A DNA stretch of 64,000 nucleotides from Streptomyces broussonetiae (lineage in GTDB: Bacteria > Actinomycetota > Actinomycetes > Streptomycetales > Streptomycetaceae): contig NZ_CP047020.1 of assembly GCF_009796285.1 (NCBI RefSeq), forward strand, positions 124,001 through 188,000, given 5' to 3'. Of the stretch, positions 16,697-28,374 are shown one piece after another. Made by a program: the position numbers and the translations under genes. How positions within the stretch are numbered: the first letter of the stretch is position 1; each line of letters begins with the position of its first letter. A model generated the notes under the pieces. The model was not told the DNA's origin. It ran no database searches and saw only the letters and a program-made list of their open reading frames with translations.

Positions 16697-17519
16697 CTGT
16701 TGCTGGCCATGACGTTGGTGACGCTTGCGTGGAGGCGTGAGGCTGGAGGATGGTTTCCGGCGGCGGTGTGAGGTCGGTGGTAGTTGTAGTGGACGTTCCA
16801 CACCATGATCGCCCGGGCGCGCTCTGCTTCAGAGGCCCAGTTGCGGGCGTAGAGCAGCTCTTCGGCGAGGATGCGCTGATAACGCTCGACCTTGCCGTTG
16901 TGCCGAGGTGTGTAGGGCCTGGTTCGCTGGTGTCGGGAGGCCCACGAGGCCAAGATGCGCGTGAAGACCGCTGCGCGGCAGTTGGCGCCGTTGTCCGTGA
17001 CCACGCGAACGACCCTGTGGATGCCGTGCGCGGCGAAGAACGCGCGGGCGCGGCTCAAGAACGCCACGGTGGTGGCGGCCTTTTCGTCGGGAAGGGGCTC
17101 GGTGTAGGCCAGGCGGGAGAACCCGTCGACGGCGGAGTGCAGGTAGACGTACCCGCCCTTGCCGCCAGCGGTCTTCGCACGCTGGACTGCCTTGGCCTGT
17201 TCGGAGCCGCGTCCGTGAACCCGCCACCCGCCGCCATCGGGGATGCGTCCGACCTTCTTGACGTCGAGGTGGACCAGGTGGCCTGGGTAGCGGGCCACGA
17301 TCCGTTTCGGCGGGCGCCGGTTGACCGAGCCGTCGGGATCGAGGAACCGGCGGTGGTTGATGCCCAGACGCGTCAGCCACCGGCCCACGGTGCGTTCGCT
17401 GATCCGCACGCCCTGGCCCGCGAGTTCGAGTGCGATCCTGCGCGCGGACCACTTGTTGTCCCGTCGTAGCTGCTCGATCCGTTCGACGACGTCGGGCGGC
17501 GTCTGGGTCGGTGTGTCGG
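16693..17519 (-). pseudogene. IS481-family transposase, C-terminal part (split by IS21)
   Basis: Encodes the catalytic part of an IS481 transposase: DVVERIEQLRRDNKWSARRI, RYPGHLVHLDVKKVGRI (first Asp), VVTDNGANCRAAVF (second Asp), and HNGKVERYQRILAEEL (Glu). The missing N-terminal helix-turn-helix lies at 19987-20178, beyond a complete IS21 element, on the same strand. An in-frame start inside the IS21 end (17556) could give a 287-aa product lacking the HTH. Confidence 0.85.
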
Positions 17520-17635
17520 TGTACGAGCTCATGTGCAGAGCGAAGTACACCCTCACGTGCAGAGTGACGTACGAAGTTGTGGCCGGGGCGAGGGCGTCAG
17601 CCCTCGCCCCGGCCGTGTGGGGTGAAGCGGCAGGT

Positions 17636-19827
<2,192 letters not shown>

Positions 19828-19986
19828 CGAGACGGGACACCCTTCGCCTCCTCTCACCTCGCGCGATGGCTGTCCCGCACCCGAAGGCCCTACTCACGAC
19901 ACGCGTACGACACGCCCAAGATCAACCCGATCGAGTGTGTACGTGAGCTCGTACCTACCTCTGCACATCAACATGTACGCGGACAC

Positions 19987-20178
19987 GGTGAAGAGTGCGG
20001 GACGCTCAAACGGTCCTGCAGCCCGGCTTCGCCATACTTGTCGTAGCGGTTCTTCCATTTGGACAGGCAGGCGCGGGAGAGCCGGCCTCGGCGGCGACGT
20101 GGGCGATCGGACGGGTGCGGCAGCGTTCGATGAGCCTTCGGCGTCCCTCGACGTTCAAAGGGGCGTTCGCATGCGTCA
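19987..20178 (-). pseudogene. IS481-family transposase, N-terminal fragment
   Basis: Starts VTHANAPLNVEGRRRLIERC, the conserved IS481 N-terminus, and continues to the HTH. After HVAAEAG a single missing base shifts the frame; in the corrected frame it reads LSRACLSKWKNRYDKYGEAG then LQDRLSVPHSSP, running into the IS21 end. Together with 16693-17519 it forms one IS481 transposase split by IS21. Its start codon overlaps the last bases of the chloramphenicol exporter gene. Confidence 0.85.
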
Positions 20179-21354
20179 CTGGAGCACCTCGGTGCTTCGG
20201 CCAGCCGCGATCACGGTGCGGAAGAGGAACGCAAGGAGCAGCGCAACGGCGACCAGGAATCCGCTCGACCACAGAGGCCCGAGGTTCCCGGCCGCGGTGC
20301 TGAGGGTGGTCGCGGCGATGAGAGGGCCGACGGCGGCGCCCACGTTGAGCGCCGCGGTCGCGCACGAGCCGGCCATGGTCGGGGCTCCCGCGGCTTCGTA
20401 AAGGACCCGCGTGATCAGGGTACTGCCCAGCGCGAAGGACAGGGCTCCCTGGATGAACACGAGGGCGAGCAGGGCGAGCGGCTTGTCGGCCAGCACGGCC
20501 AGGGCCGGCCAGCCGACGAGCAGCAGCGGGCCGCCGACCGCGATGACCGGGCCGGGGTGCTGGTCGGACAGCCGACCGGCGACCGTGACTCCGGCGAAGG
20601 AACCGATACCGAAGAGCACCAGGGCGACAGAGATCCACAGTTCACTGAGCCCGGCGGTGCCGGTCACGACGGGGGCGAGGAAAGTGAAGCCGGCGAAGGT
20701 GGCCGCGTTCACCAGCGCACCGAGCAGCATCACCAGGAGCAACCTACGCCGTGCCAGCTGGGCGAGTTCCGCTCGCAGGGCTGGTCCGCCAGGCATCCGT
20801 TCCTTCGCCCGTCCCGCTGGGATTCCCTTCAGGATGCCGAGAGCTGCAGGCAGGCAGAGAGCGGCGACAGCCCAGAATGTGGCACGCCAGCCGAGCAGCG
20901 TGCCGAGCACCGACCCACCCGGGACACCGGCAATCGTGGCGGTCGTCGTGCCTGACAGCAGCACGGCCAGCGCACGCCCCTTCTTGTCAGGCGAGACCAG
21001 GGTGGTGGCAGCCGCCAAAGCGACGGCGAGGAACCCCGCGTTTGCGAGCGCGGCGACGAACCGAGTGGCAAACAGGACCGGGAAGCTGGTGGTGATGGCG
21101 CCCACGGCGTGGGCTGCCGCGAAAGCGAGGATGAACCCGAGCAGGCTGGAGCGCCTGGACCACCTACGGGCAAGTGCGGCCACAAGAGGGGCACCGACGA
21201 TCATGCCGATTGCGAAGGCCGAGGTGAGCACGCCTGCTGTCCCGACAGTGACGTTGAGATCGGAGGCGATGTCCGGCAAAAGGCCGGCGAGCATGAACTC
21301 CGAGGTGCCCATGGCGAAGACGGCCACGGCAAGCAGATACAGCGGAAGAGACAT
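20176..21354 (-). CDS. cmx: Cmx/CmrA-family chloramphenicol efflux MFS transporter
   Basis: A 392-aa membrane protein with 12 predicted helices, starting MSLPLYLLAVAVFAMGTSEF. Motifs GLLPDIASDLNVTVGTAG, LTSAFAIGMIVGAPLVAALA, RRSSLLGFILAFAAAHAVGA and ALAVLLSGTTTATIAGVPGG are characteristic of the Cmx/CmlR chloramphenicol exporters of Streptomyces and Rhodococcus. The ATG at 21354 is preferred over an in-frame extension whose extra residues lack membrane character. It is flanked by IS481/IS21 on one side and two IS701 copies on the other. Substrate is inferred from family membership only. Confidence 0.88.
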   Translation of the reverse strand: MSLPLYLLAVAVFAMGTSEFMLAGLLPDIASDLNVTVGTAGVLTSAFAIGMIVGAPLVAALARRWSRRSSLLGFILAFAAAHAVGAITTSFPVLFATRFVAALANAGFLAVALAAATTLVSPDKKGRALAVLLSGTTTATIAGVPGGSVLGTLLGWRATFWAVAALCLPAALGILKGIPAGRAKERMPGGPALRAELAQLARRRLLLVMLLGALVNAATFAGFTFLAPVVTGTAGLSELWISVALVLFGIGSFAGVTVAGRLSDQHPGPVIAVGGPLLLVGWPALAVLADKPLALLALVFIQGALSFALGSTLITRVLYEAAGAPTMAGSCATAALNVGAAVGPLIAATTLSTAAGNLGPLWSSGFLVAVALLLAFLFRTVIAAGRSTEVLQ

Positions 21355-21627
21355 CGAGTGGCTCCGGGGCGAGGAGAAGCACGACAAGGTCATCTCGTCA
21401 CCGCGGCCAGCCCTCAAGGGCGCCCTCGTTACACCGCAGAACGCGGCGCGACGGCACGTCTAGGAGCTCAGTGGTTCAGGGGGCTGACGGCATGTGACCG
21501 AAAGCCCCCACCCTGTCTGACTCAGGACTCGACATGACCTGCACGCTACCCGACCACTGTCCGTCGAGGCACCTTGGTTTCATCGATGTTGGCCTGTGTC
21601 ACCAACGTCATATCCCGCAACATCTAG
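21355..21627. other. Cmx upstream region up to the IS701 insertion
   Basis: About 270 bp with the cmx promoter region. A short minus-strand frame (about 21570-21622, reading MLRDMTLVTQANIDETKVPR) abuts the IS701 end and may be a broken gene tail. I cannot assign it. CTAG at 21624-21627 is the target duplication of the adjacent insertion. Confidence 0.4.
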
Positions 21628-23069
21628 TAGTGCTTGGTCAGGTTGGTATCGGTTCTGGCGTGTCGCGGTGACAGGTAGGGCAGGCGCCGGTCCAGACCGC
21701 GAGGAGTAGCTGCAGTTCGCGGGCGACCTGGTAGAGGCTCAGGCCGGCGCCGTCTCTTTTGGGGACCGGGTCAGTCGCTGGAGGGTGCAGAAGGCGTGTG
21801 CGACGGAGACGAGGGTGACGTGGTGGTGCCAGCCTCTCCAGGTGCGCCCTTCGAAGTGGGCCAGGCCCAGGGTCTGTTTCATCTCGCGGTAGTCGTGCTC
21901 GATCCTCCAGCGCAGCTTCGCGGTGCGCACGAGGGTGGCCAGCGCCGTGTCGGCGGGCAGGTTGGAGAGCCAGAACTGCACGGGTTCGGGCTGGTTGGCG
22001 GGCCATTCGGCCAGCAGCCAGCGCACGGGCAGTTCGGGTCCGGCGGTGCTCTTGCGGATCTCGCGTCCGGCGGGCCGGATCCGCAGGGCCACGAACCGTG
22101 AGTACATCCGCTTCAGACCGCTGCGGCCGCTGCCCGCGCGGGAGCCTTCCCGCCACTGCACCGGCCGGGCCGCCTGTTTCCCAGCCTCAATGACCAGCTT
22201 CTTCACCGTCTGGGCCGGCTCGGGGTAGGCAGGCTGGGGCCTTGGGCCGCGACCGCAGTAGGGCGGGGTGTGCGGCCGTGCTGTTTCCGGCTGGGCGGTG
22301 GTCGTGGTGGAGATGCCCACTGCGTAACCGAGGCCGCGTTCTTCCAGGCCGAGGCGGAAGGCTGCGGTATCGCCGTAGCCGCCGTCGGCGACGACGAGCG
22401 GGACGTCGATGCCCCACGACCGTGTCTCGTCGATCATGTCCAGGGCCAGCTGCCACTTCTCCACGTGTCCGACGTCTTCGGGGATGCCGCACCTGGTGCG
22501 GCGGGCCACCCTGCCCGGATCGGCTTTGGGTGAGGCGGGATCCCAGCTCTCGGGCAGGAACAGACGCCAGTCGACAGCAGCCGACGCGTCGTCGGAGGCC
22601 AGGTACAGTGATACCCCGGCCTGGCAGTTGGTGACTTTGCCCGCGGTGCCGGTGTACTGCCGGGCCACGCACGCCGAGGCATCACCGTCCTTGAGGAAGC
22701 CGGTGTCATCCACGATGAACGCGGTCGGTTTGATCACCTGCTGCATCCGCCAGGCGAGGCGGGCGCGGACATGCGCTGCCTCCCATGGGCTGGTGGTGAT
22801 GAAGTTCGCCAGGGCCTGCCGGTTGCCGTCCTCGCCCAGGCGGGCGGCCATCGGTTCCACCGACTTGCGCCGCCCGTCCAGCAGCAGGCCCCACAGATAG
22901 ACCGTTCCCCACCGGCGCTGATCCGCCCGCGCGAACGGCTCGAACATCTCCGCCGCGAAGTCCTCCAGATCACACCGGACCGCGGCCAACTCCCCACCCA
23001 TCACACCCCGTCAACGACGCACCCGATCAAACGGACACGCCACCGGCGAGTGAACCTGACCAAGCACTA
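21628..23069 (-). mobile_element. IS701-family element, copy A
   Basis: A 1442-bp element with ends TAGTGCTTGGTCAGGTT... and ...AACCTGACCAAGCACTA, flanked by CTAG (21624-21627 and 23070-23073), matching the YTAR target duplication of IS701. The right-hand CTAG is shared with the next element. A fragment of a close relative lies at 61.9-62.2 kb. Confidence 0.92.
21739..23004 (-). CDS. IS701-family transposase (copy A)
   Basis: A 421-aa DDE transposase: N-terminal DLEDFAAEMFEPFARADQR and WGLLLDGRRKSVEPMAARLG, catalytic FIVDDTGFLKDG (first Asp), VPLVVADGGYGDTAAFRLGL (second Asp) and RWRIEHDYREMKQTLGLAHF (Glu region). Length and motifs are normal for IS701 and the frame is intact. Confidence 0.93.
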   Translation of the reverse strand: MMGGELAAVRCDLEDFAAEMFEPFARADQRRWGTVYLWGLLLDGRRKSVEPMAARLGEDGNRQALANFITTSPWEAAHVRARLAWRMQQVIKPTAFIVDDTGFLKDGDASACVARQYTGTAGKVTNCQAGVSLYLASDDASAAVDWRLFLPESWDPASPKADPGRVARRTRCGIPEDVGHVEKWQLALDMIDETRSWGIDVPLVVADGGYGDTAAFRLGLEERGLGYAVGISTTTTAQPETARPHTPPYCGRGPRPQPAYPEPAQTVKKLVIEAGKQAARPVQWREGSRAGSGRSGLKRMYSRFVALRIRPAGREIRKSTAGPELPVRWLLAEWPANQPEPVQFWLSNLPADTALATLVRTAKLRWRIEHDYREMKQTLGLAHFEGRTWRGWHHHVTLVSVAHAFCTLQRLTRSPKETAPA

Positions 23070-23073
23070 CTAG

Positions 23074-24641
23074 TACTCCAGCAGCACTTTGACGTTTTCC
23101 CTTTTCAGGGGCGGTTTGGGTGAGTGTAGTGGGCTGGTTGGCGGCCTGTGTTCTCTTTCCCGGGCCGCCCCTCGATCGTGTGCAGGCGCCGCTGATAGTG
23201 GCAGCGGCGAGCGACGGCTTGGCGTCGTCTGCGCCAATGTGACCATCTCAGTGCGCGTGCGCTGATGAGGGGCTGGTGAGCGGTGATGGGTGAGTGGCCA
23301 GTTGCCAGGAGCCGCCGAACTTCTGCCACGGTGAGGGGCGCGAGGCAGGAACCGTTTCTGCTGCCCCTTTTGCCGCGGCGTCGGCGGCCATCACGGCGAG
23401 GAAAGCATGCGCCAGCATGGCCAGGGTGATGTGTCGCATCCAGCCTGTGTAGCGGCGGACTTCGTACTGGTCGAGGCCGCATTCGTTCTTCGCGGCCTGG
23501 AAGGCTTCCTCGATGGCCCAGCGCACCCCGGCGACGCGGACCAGGTGCTCGACCGTGGTGCCCAGCGGGGCGTAGGCGAGGTAGTAGGCGATCTCCTCGG
23601 GTTTGTTGATGCTGCGGCGTGCCAGTGCCCACCGCTGGTGGGTGGGCATCTCGGTGTCGAAGTCTTCGATGGACGCGATCTGCAGGGCGGCCCAGTGGTA
23701 GACGCGCGGGCCCTTCGCGCCGTCACCGCACGAACGTCGCTCCCACGCCTCGTTGGGTGCCTGGGAGAAGAGGTGATCGATGCGTCCGAAGCGCGGCACC
23801 TGCTGGGACTTGGGGACCGCGAGCACATATCCCAGGCCGGTCTCCTCCAGCATGCGGCGCAGCCGACACTCCTGGCCGTAGGCCGAGTCCGCGGTCACCC
23901 AGGCGATCGGCAGCGGCGAGGCGATCGCCCGCAGCACCATGGCCTTGGCCAGGTCAGGCTTGGTGGCGAAGGCCCGCTCGTCAGGAATGTGGGCGGCGCG
24001 GCAGCGGTCGCGGTCGTCAGTCCAGGACTTGGGCAGATACAACTCCCGGTCCACCAGGGCGCGTCCGCGCGTGGTGGCGTAGGCGGCGAACACGCCGATC
24101 TGGCAGTTCTCGGTGCGGCCGGCGGTGCCGGAGTACTGGCGCTGCACGCCGGCCGAGGTAGTGCCTTTCTTGAGGAAGCCGGTGTCGTCGAGGATGAGAG
24201 TCCCGTCGGGCTCTCCGAGCCGTTCGGCCACGTAGTGCTGCAGGTCGTCGCGGAGTTCATCGGCGTCCCAGCGGGCGCCGTTGAGGAGCCGCTGGAGGCG
24301 GTCGGGTGTGCGGTGTCCGGCGTATTCGGCCAGCTGCCAGCCGTTCTTGCGGCCGACCGGGCCCAGCAGTCCACGGATGTAGTCACGCATCCTGCGACGC
24401 GGCTCGACACGCCTGAAGCGGTGGCCGGTACGCAGGAAGAGTTCCTCGAGCTCGTCGTTCCAGATCTCAACTGCACGCTCGTCGATCACGCCGGGAGGCT
24501 GCCCGCGCCGCTGCCACTATCAGCGGCGCCTGCACACGATCGAGGGGCGGCCCGGGAAAGAGAACACAGGCCGCCAACCAGCCCACTACACTCACCCAAA
24601 CCGCCCCTGAACAGGGAAAACGTCAAAGTGCTGCTGGAGTA
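23074..24641 (-). mobile_element. IS701-family element, copy B, with 136-bp inverted repeats
   Basis: A 1568-bp element whose ends 23074-23209 and 24506-24641 are reverse complements over 136 bp, with one mismatch seen by eye (CCCTTTTCAGG versus CCCTGTTCAGG). CTAG flanks it at 23070-23073 and 24642-24645. Such long arms are unusual for IS701, whose arms are usually a few tens of bp. It lies directly next to copy A, sharing one CTAG. Confidence 0.9.
23248..24489 (-). CDS. IS701-family transposase (copy B)
   Basis: A 413-aa DDE transposase distinct from copy [41 protein letters not shown] (first Asp), [20 protein letters not shown] (second Asp), and [20 protein letters not shown] (Glu region). 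The C-terminus ends in a low-complexity Pro/Ser tail. The frame is intact. The first codons lie just inside the left-hand inverted repeat arm region. Confidence 0.93.
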   Translation of the reverse strand: MIDERAVEIWNDELEELFLRTGHRFRRVEPRRRMRDYIRGLLGPVGRKNGWQLAEYAGHRTPDRLQRLLNGARWDADELRDDLQHYVAERLGEPDGTLILDDTGFLKKGTTSAGVQRQYSGTAGRTENCQIGVFAAYATTRGRALVDRELYLPKSWTDDRDRCRAAHIPDERAFATKPDLAKAMVLRAIASPLPIAWVTADSAYGQECRLRRMLEETGLGYVLAVPKSQQVPRFGRIDHLFSQAPNEAWERRSCGDGAKGPRVYHWAALQIASIEDFDTEMPTHQRWALARRSINKPEEIAYYLAYAPLGTTVEHLVRVAGVRWAIEEAFQAAKNECGLDQYEVRRYTGWMRHITLAMLAHAFLAVMAADAAAKGAAETVPASRPSPWQKFGGSWQLATHPSPLTSPSSAHAH

Positions 24642-24645
24642 CTAG

Positions 24646-24762
24646 CTTGTCGGCCACCATTTGCAGGGCGACCGTCTCGTTCGGGTAGTCGTCGCGGACC
24701 TCGGCGACCATACGCACCGCACGACGGCGCAGCTCAAGCGGGTAACGGGAGGGTCGTGCCAT
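24646..24762 (-). pseudogene. IS3-family OrfA, N-terminal remnant
   Basis: Thirty-nine codons beginning MARPSRYPLELRRRAVRMVA and continuing EVRDDYPNETVALQMVADK, the standard start of IS3-group OrfA (HTH_Tnp_1). The frame stops at the CTAG where IS701 copy B begins, so that insertion truncated it. A short inverted motif (TTTCATGAAATCGAGTC) just upstream, 24773-24789, may be the IS3 end. Confidence 0.75.
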
Positions 24763-24809
24763 GACTCGATCCTTTCATGAAATCGAGTCCCTATTCGAAC
24801 CGGGGCGGT

Positions 24810-25415
24810 TCACTCGGCCGGGGGCTCGCTTGGCGTTGCGCTGTCCGCCAGGGCCTTGGCCGCCTGGCTCCTGTGGGCGCGGAACCGGCGCAGGTATGAC
24901 CGTGCCATAGGGCCCGGGGGGACGCCCCGGGCAAAGGCCCGCATGTTGCGCTCGCCAGTGTTGTAGCCCAAGGCGAGAAGTTCGTCGCGGGTGTAGCGGG
25001 GCGCATGCCGCTGCGGAAGGCTCCGGTCGAGATCCTTCAGGTACAAGACGGCGGCGCGGATGGCGAAGGCGGGATCGTCGCGAAGGTCCTGCCACCTCCC
25101 GGACAAGCCGTGCATCCGTCGCACCCGCTCGAACGCCGCCCGGTGCATGTTGGCCACGCCGAAAGACGCCCCGGGCTTCCACCACTGCCACAGCCGCTCG
25201 AGGAACGGATGGTGCGGCTTGTACGCCTCGTTGTGGAGCACGGTCATGACCAGCAGAGGCGACACGCTCGCCTCCCCGGCGCTGCGGGCTACGAAGGCGG
25301 CGTAGTCGGCCGGATCGTAGCCGCCGGGCAGCAACGGTGGAGTCCGCACGTCGCTGGGGTCTACCTCGCAGAGCCGTTGCTTTCCCGCCGCGGTCGATCT
25401 CTCGGCCATCTCCAC
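24810..25415 (-). CDS. Lytic transglycosylase-like protein (SLT fold)
   Basis: A 201-aa protein without a clear signal peptide. Motifs in the order of an SLT-type muramidase: LVMTVLHNEAYKPHHP (candidate catalytic Glu), WKPGASFGVANMHRAAFERV (GLMQ-like turn), DPAFAIRAAVLYLKDLDRSL, and LLALGYNTGERNMRAFARG (AYN-like motif). These suggest peptidoglycan or polysaccharide cleavage, but similarity is judged by motif only. The start is GTG at 25415 or ATG six bases later, which has the better-spaced AAGG. It stands alone. Confidence 0.65.
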   Translation of the reverse strand: MEMAERSTAAGKQRLCEVDPSDVRTPPLLPGGYDPADYAAFVARSAGEASVSPLLVMTVLHNEAYKPHHPFLERLWQWWKPGASFGVANMHRAAFERVRRMHGLSGRWQDLRDDPAFAIRAAVLYLKDLDRSLPQRHAPRYTRDELLALGYNTGERNMRAFARGVPPGPMARSYLRRFRAHRSQAAKALADSATPSEPPAE

Positions 25416-25646
25416 ACACCTTTTCCTGGCCGTCCAGCCGCCTTGTGGGCGGCCGGCAGCGGTCCATTACTCGTCAGTTCGCGTGCTTGCGTGGCCTCAT
25501 CGGCAATCCGGGTGCGCAGGACATGCCCTCCAACCCAAGTCCTCCCCGACGCCCTGCCCCGCAACGGTAGCCGGTGCGGCTGCATCAGGCCGTGCCGGTC
25601 TTCGGGTGCTGGAGTCGATCGGCCGAGGTCGCGGATGCGCGGTAAT

Positions 25647-26039
25647 TCAGCCCTGCTTGGGCGCAGTGATGGGCACCAAACGCAAGGTGAAAGGGTGGCC
25701 TGCTGGGTCGGCGTATCTGCGTTCCTCGTACGGCCCCGCTGGGTCTTTGGTCTCGATTGGTCGGCCTCCGAGACCCACCACCCGCCGCTCGGCCTCGTCC
25801 ATGTGCTCGACGAGGAAGACCAAGTGGGCCTGGAGGGAGTTCTCCGGGCGGGGCCAGCTGGGCAAGGTAGCGTTCACATCGCGGCGGAAGGCCAGCCGGA
25901 TACCGCCAGCGCCACGGATCTCCACAAGGTTGGCCGAGGCATCCGTCTGCTCGCCCTCCAGGAACTCCTTGTAGAACACGGAGAGTCGCTCAGGCTCAGC
26001 GCAGTCAAGGACCACGACGCCCGCCTTCACCAATGTCAT
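25647..26039 (-). CDS. VOC family protein (glyoxalase/bleomycin-resistance fold)
   Basis: A 130-aa protein with the VOC layout of paired beta-alpha-beta units: AGVVVLDCAEPERLSVFYKE (first His/Asp and FY signature), VEIRGAGGIRLAFRR, LQAHLVFLVEHMDEAERRVV, and EERRYADPAGHPFTLRLVP, the typical RxxxDPxGHPFxL ending. Such proteins act as metalloenzymes or bind small molecules; the substrate cannot be told from sequence. Single gene. Confidence 0.88.
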   Translation of the reverse strand: MTLVKAGVVVLDCAEPERLSVFYKEFLEGEQTDASANLVEIRGAGGIRLAFRRDVNATLPSWPRPENSLQAHLVFLVEHMDEAERRVVGLGGRPIETKDPAGPYEERRYADPAGHPFTLRLVPITAPKQG

Positions 26040-26092
26040 GCTTCCTCCCGCGTGGGATGACCTGCTTCTACGGATATCCCCCGCTGCCGGAT

Positions 26093-26425
26093 TCAGTCGG
26101 CGGATGGCAGCGCGAGTCCCGGCGCGGTAGATGCGAGGTGGAGAGCGGGGCGGGGTGCACGGACGCAGGACACCTGTTCGGCGGCGGTGCGCAGGGTGAG
26201 GGCGGCGACCGTCTCCGTGATCCGCATGTCGTCGTCCGAGTCACCCAGGGGCAGGGTCGTCCGGGGCGCAGCTCCAGGCTCGGTCGCCGAGAGGCGTTTC
26301 TCCAGGTTCCGGGGCCACCACGCCCACGGATTCCACCAGAGCGGGCCCCGTCGTAAGTGGGCGTTTAACACTGGTTCGCGATGGGCATTTCGACCCGTTT
26401 TGCCGTATTCGCCGCTAGCGCGCAA
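26093..26425 (-). CDS. Hypothetical protein
   Basis: An open frame of up to 110 codons whose middle (GPLWWNPWAWWPRNLEKRLS, then LGDSDDDMRITETVAALTLR) has protein-like composition. The first 20 or so residues look arbitrary, so a start near LNAHLRRGP is possible. No domain recognised. It lies downstream of the response regulator region with no obvious operon partner. Confidence 0.4.
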   Translation of the reverse strand: MRASGEYGKTGRNAHREPVLNAHLRRGPLWWNPWAWWPRNLEKRLSATEPGAAPRTTLPLGDSDDDMRITETVAALTLRTAAEQVSCVRAPRPALHLASTAPGLALPSAD

Positions 26426-26515
26426 CGAAGTCTGTGCCGTTGGGCTTCCCTGGTGACACCACTCAGTGCCTGCGATGTCTCGTCGGGACCCATGCCGAAC
26501 CCTGCGCTGGTGCTA

Positions 26516-27193
26516 TCAGGTGTCGTTCCATTGTTCTGCGTCGCCCGGCATGAGGTGGGATTCCCAGGCCCAGGCGGTGATCTCGCTGCGGTTGCGGGCT
26601 CCGAGTTTGTTCTGGATCGCGGCGAGGTGGCCCTTCACGGTGCTGACGGAGATGAAGAGGGCGGCGGCGATCTCCTGGTTGGTGCGGCCCCGGGCGACGG
26701 CGCGGATGACGTCGGTTTCCCGGTCGGTGAGCGGGGGTTCGGGCTGGAGGGCGGGGGGGGTCTTGATGGGGGTGAGGTTGCGAAGCAGGCGCAGGGTGAT
26801 CGACGGGGAGATCAGGGCGTCCCCGGCGTTGGCAGCCCGCACGGCGGCGGCGAACAGGGTGGGGTCGCCGTCCTTGAGGACGAATCCGAGGGCTCCGGCC
26901 TGGAGGGCGCCGTAGACGTATTCGTCGAGTCCGAAGGTGGTGACGATGACGACCCGGAGTGGGTCGGCGATGCCCGGGCCGGCGAGTCCGCGGGTGACGT
27001 CGATGCCGTCCAGGCGGGGCATCCGGATGTCGATGAGGCAGACGTCGGGCCGCAGTCGGCGGGCCAGGGCGACGGCCTCGGCACCGTCGCGTGCTTCCGC
27101 GACGACGGTGATGTCGGGTTCGTCCTCCAGGATGAGGCGCAGGCTGGTGCGGATCATGGCCTGGTCGTCGGCGACCAGCACGCTGATGCTCAT
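26516..27193 (-). CDS. NarL/LuxR-family response regulator
   Basis: A 225-aa response regulator. Receiver domain: SVLVADDQAMIRTSL (acidic pocket), phosphoacceptor Asp in DVCLIDIRMPRLDG, VVIVTTFGLDEYVYGAL with the switch Thr, and LGFVLKDG with the Lys. DNA-binding domain: LTDRETDVIRAVARGRTNQE, IAAALFISVSTVKGHLAAIQ. The ATG overlaps the kinase stop (ATGA), so the pair is co-translated. A perfect dyad between the kinase and the divergent ABC operon is a plausible binding site. Confidence 0.95.
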   Translation of the reverse strand: MSISVLVADDQAMIRTSLRLILEDEPDITVVAEARDGAEAVALARRLRPDVCLIDIRMPRLDGIDVTRGLAGPGIADPLRVVIVTTFGLDEYVYGALQAGALGFVLKDGDPTLFAAAVRAANAGDALISPSITLRLLRNLTPIKTPPALQPEPPLTDRETDVIRAVARGRTNQEIAAALFISVSTVKGHLAAIQNKLGARNRSEITAWAWESHLMPGDAEQWNDT

Positions 27194-28341
27194 CGGCGGT
27201 CTCCGGCGCGCAGGGGCAGGGTGGCCCGTACCGACCAGCCGGTGCCGGGCCGCGGACCGGCGTTGAGCGTACCGCCCAGTGCCTCGATGCGCTCGCGCAT
27301 GCCGACCAGGCCGTAGCCGCCACGCGGGGAAGCGCGGATCGGGGGGTGCGGCGGAGCATCGTTGCCGATCTCGACGGTGATGTCCGTGCTGTCCTGGGAG
27401 ATGGTGACGGTGGCCGCGCGGGCGCCGCGGGCATGGCGGGCGATGTTGGTCAGGGATTCCTGGACGACCCGGTACACGGTGGTGGTGACCACGGGCGGCC
27501 AGGTCGGCGCCCCAGGAGGCAGTCGGAGATCGACGGCCGGTCCGTGCTCTTCGAAACGGCGGACCAGGTCGATGAGTTGCTCCGGTCCCGCGGTGACGGC
27601 GGCGCCGTCCTCCGCGTCGCGGAGCAGGGCGACTACCCGTCGCATGGCGTCCATGGCGTCGGTGCCCGAGCGCTCGATGTCCGCCAGGGCGGCGCCGAGG
27701 TGGTCGGGCTGCTTGCGGAGCATGATCTGGGCGGCGTGGGTGTGCATCACGATGCCGGAGACGTGGTGGGCGACGACATCGTGCAACTCCCGTGCCAGGG
27801 CCAGGCGTTCGTCTCGCCGCACCGCCTCGACGGTGGCCTGGCGGCGATGCTCCAGGAAGCGCAGGACGAGCCCCGTACCGAGGCCGACCAACCAGCCCTG
27901 GACGCCAATGTGGAACGAGCCGACGGCAGTTGAGGTGGTCGCGAGCCGGCCGAGTGTCGTGACCGCGAGTCCGGCGGCGGCAACCACCACGGCTCGCCCG
28001 AGCGGCAGCACCCGGACGGCCGAGCCGGCGAGGACGGCCAACGCCAAGGACGCGGCAACGCCGGGCTGGCCGGTCAGGTACCCCCTGCTGGAGGCGAGGA
28101 CGTCGGCAGCCGCGACAACCAGGCCAACGGCCACGGCGACCAACCGGTCGCGCTCCCGCAGCAGCGCAACGGCGCACACCACCGCACCGGTACCGCAGTC
28201 GAGCAACCAGTCCCGACGGCCCGCGTCGGCACGCTGGTATGCCGTCGCGGCCAACACCGCCGCGAAGGCGAGCCCCAGCAGGACGTTGGTTCGTCTGGCG
28301 GCCAGTGCACCCAGTGCGGCCAGCCGTTCCGTCACACTCAC
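27190..28341 (-). CDS. Two-component sensor histidine kinase (NarL-partner type)
   Basis: A 383-aa kinase. The N-terminal half is a string of hydrophobic segments (five or six membrane helices, no obvious extracellular sensor domain). Then come a HisKA_3 box with the phospho-acceptor His in LARELHDVVAHHVSGIV and an HATPase with VVQESLTNIARHARGARAA (N box) and GGYGLVGMRERIEALGG (G box). Start GTG at 28341 (VSVTERLAALG); longer in-frame starts run into the dyad region. Members of this class beside an ABC-2 exporter often sense cell-envelope-active compounds (family knowledge). Confidence 0.93.
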   Translation of the reverse strand: MSVTERLAALGALAARRTNVLLGLAFAAVLAATAYQRADAGRRDWLLDCGTGAVVCAVALLRERDRLVAVAVGLVVAAADVLASSRGYLTGQPGVAASLALAVLAGSAVRVLPLGRAVVVAAAGLAVTTLGRLATTSTAVGSFHIGVQGWLVGLGTGLVLRFLEHRRQATVEAVRRDERLALARELHDVVAHHVSGIVMHTHAAQIMLRKQPDHLGAALADIERSGTDAMDAMRRVVALLRDAEDGAAVTAGPEQLIDLVRRFEEHGPAVDLRLPPGAPTWPPVVTTTVYRVVQESLTNIARHARGARAATVTISQDSTDITVEIGNDAPPHPPIRASPRGGYGLVGMRERIEALGGTLNAGPRPGTGWSVRATLPLRAGDRR

Positions 28342-28374
28342 GGCGCTCAGACTACGGAACCGGTCACGGCCGCT

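Noticed and set aside
20411..21463. 350-aa frame opposite the cmx gene
   Set aside because: High-GC antisense shadow of a well-supported membrane protein gene; no protein-like composition.
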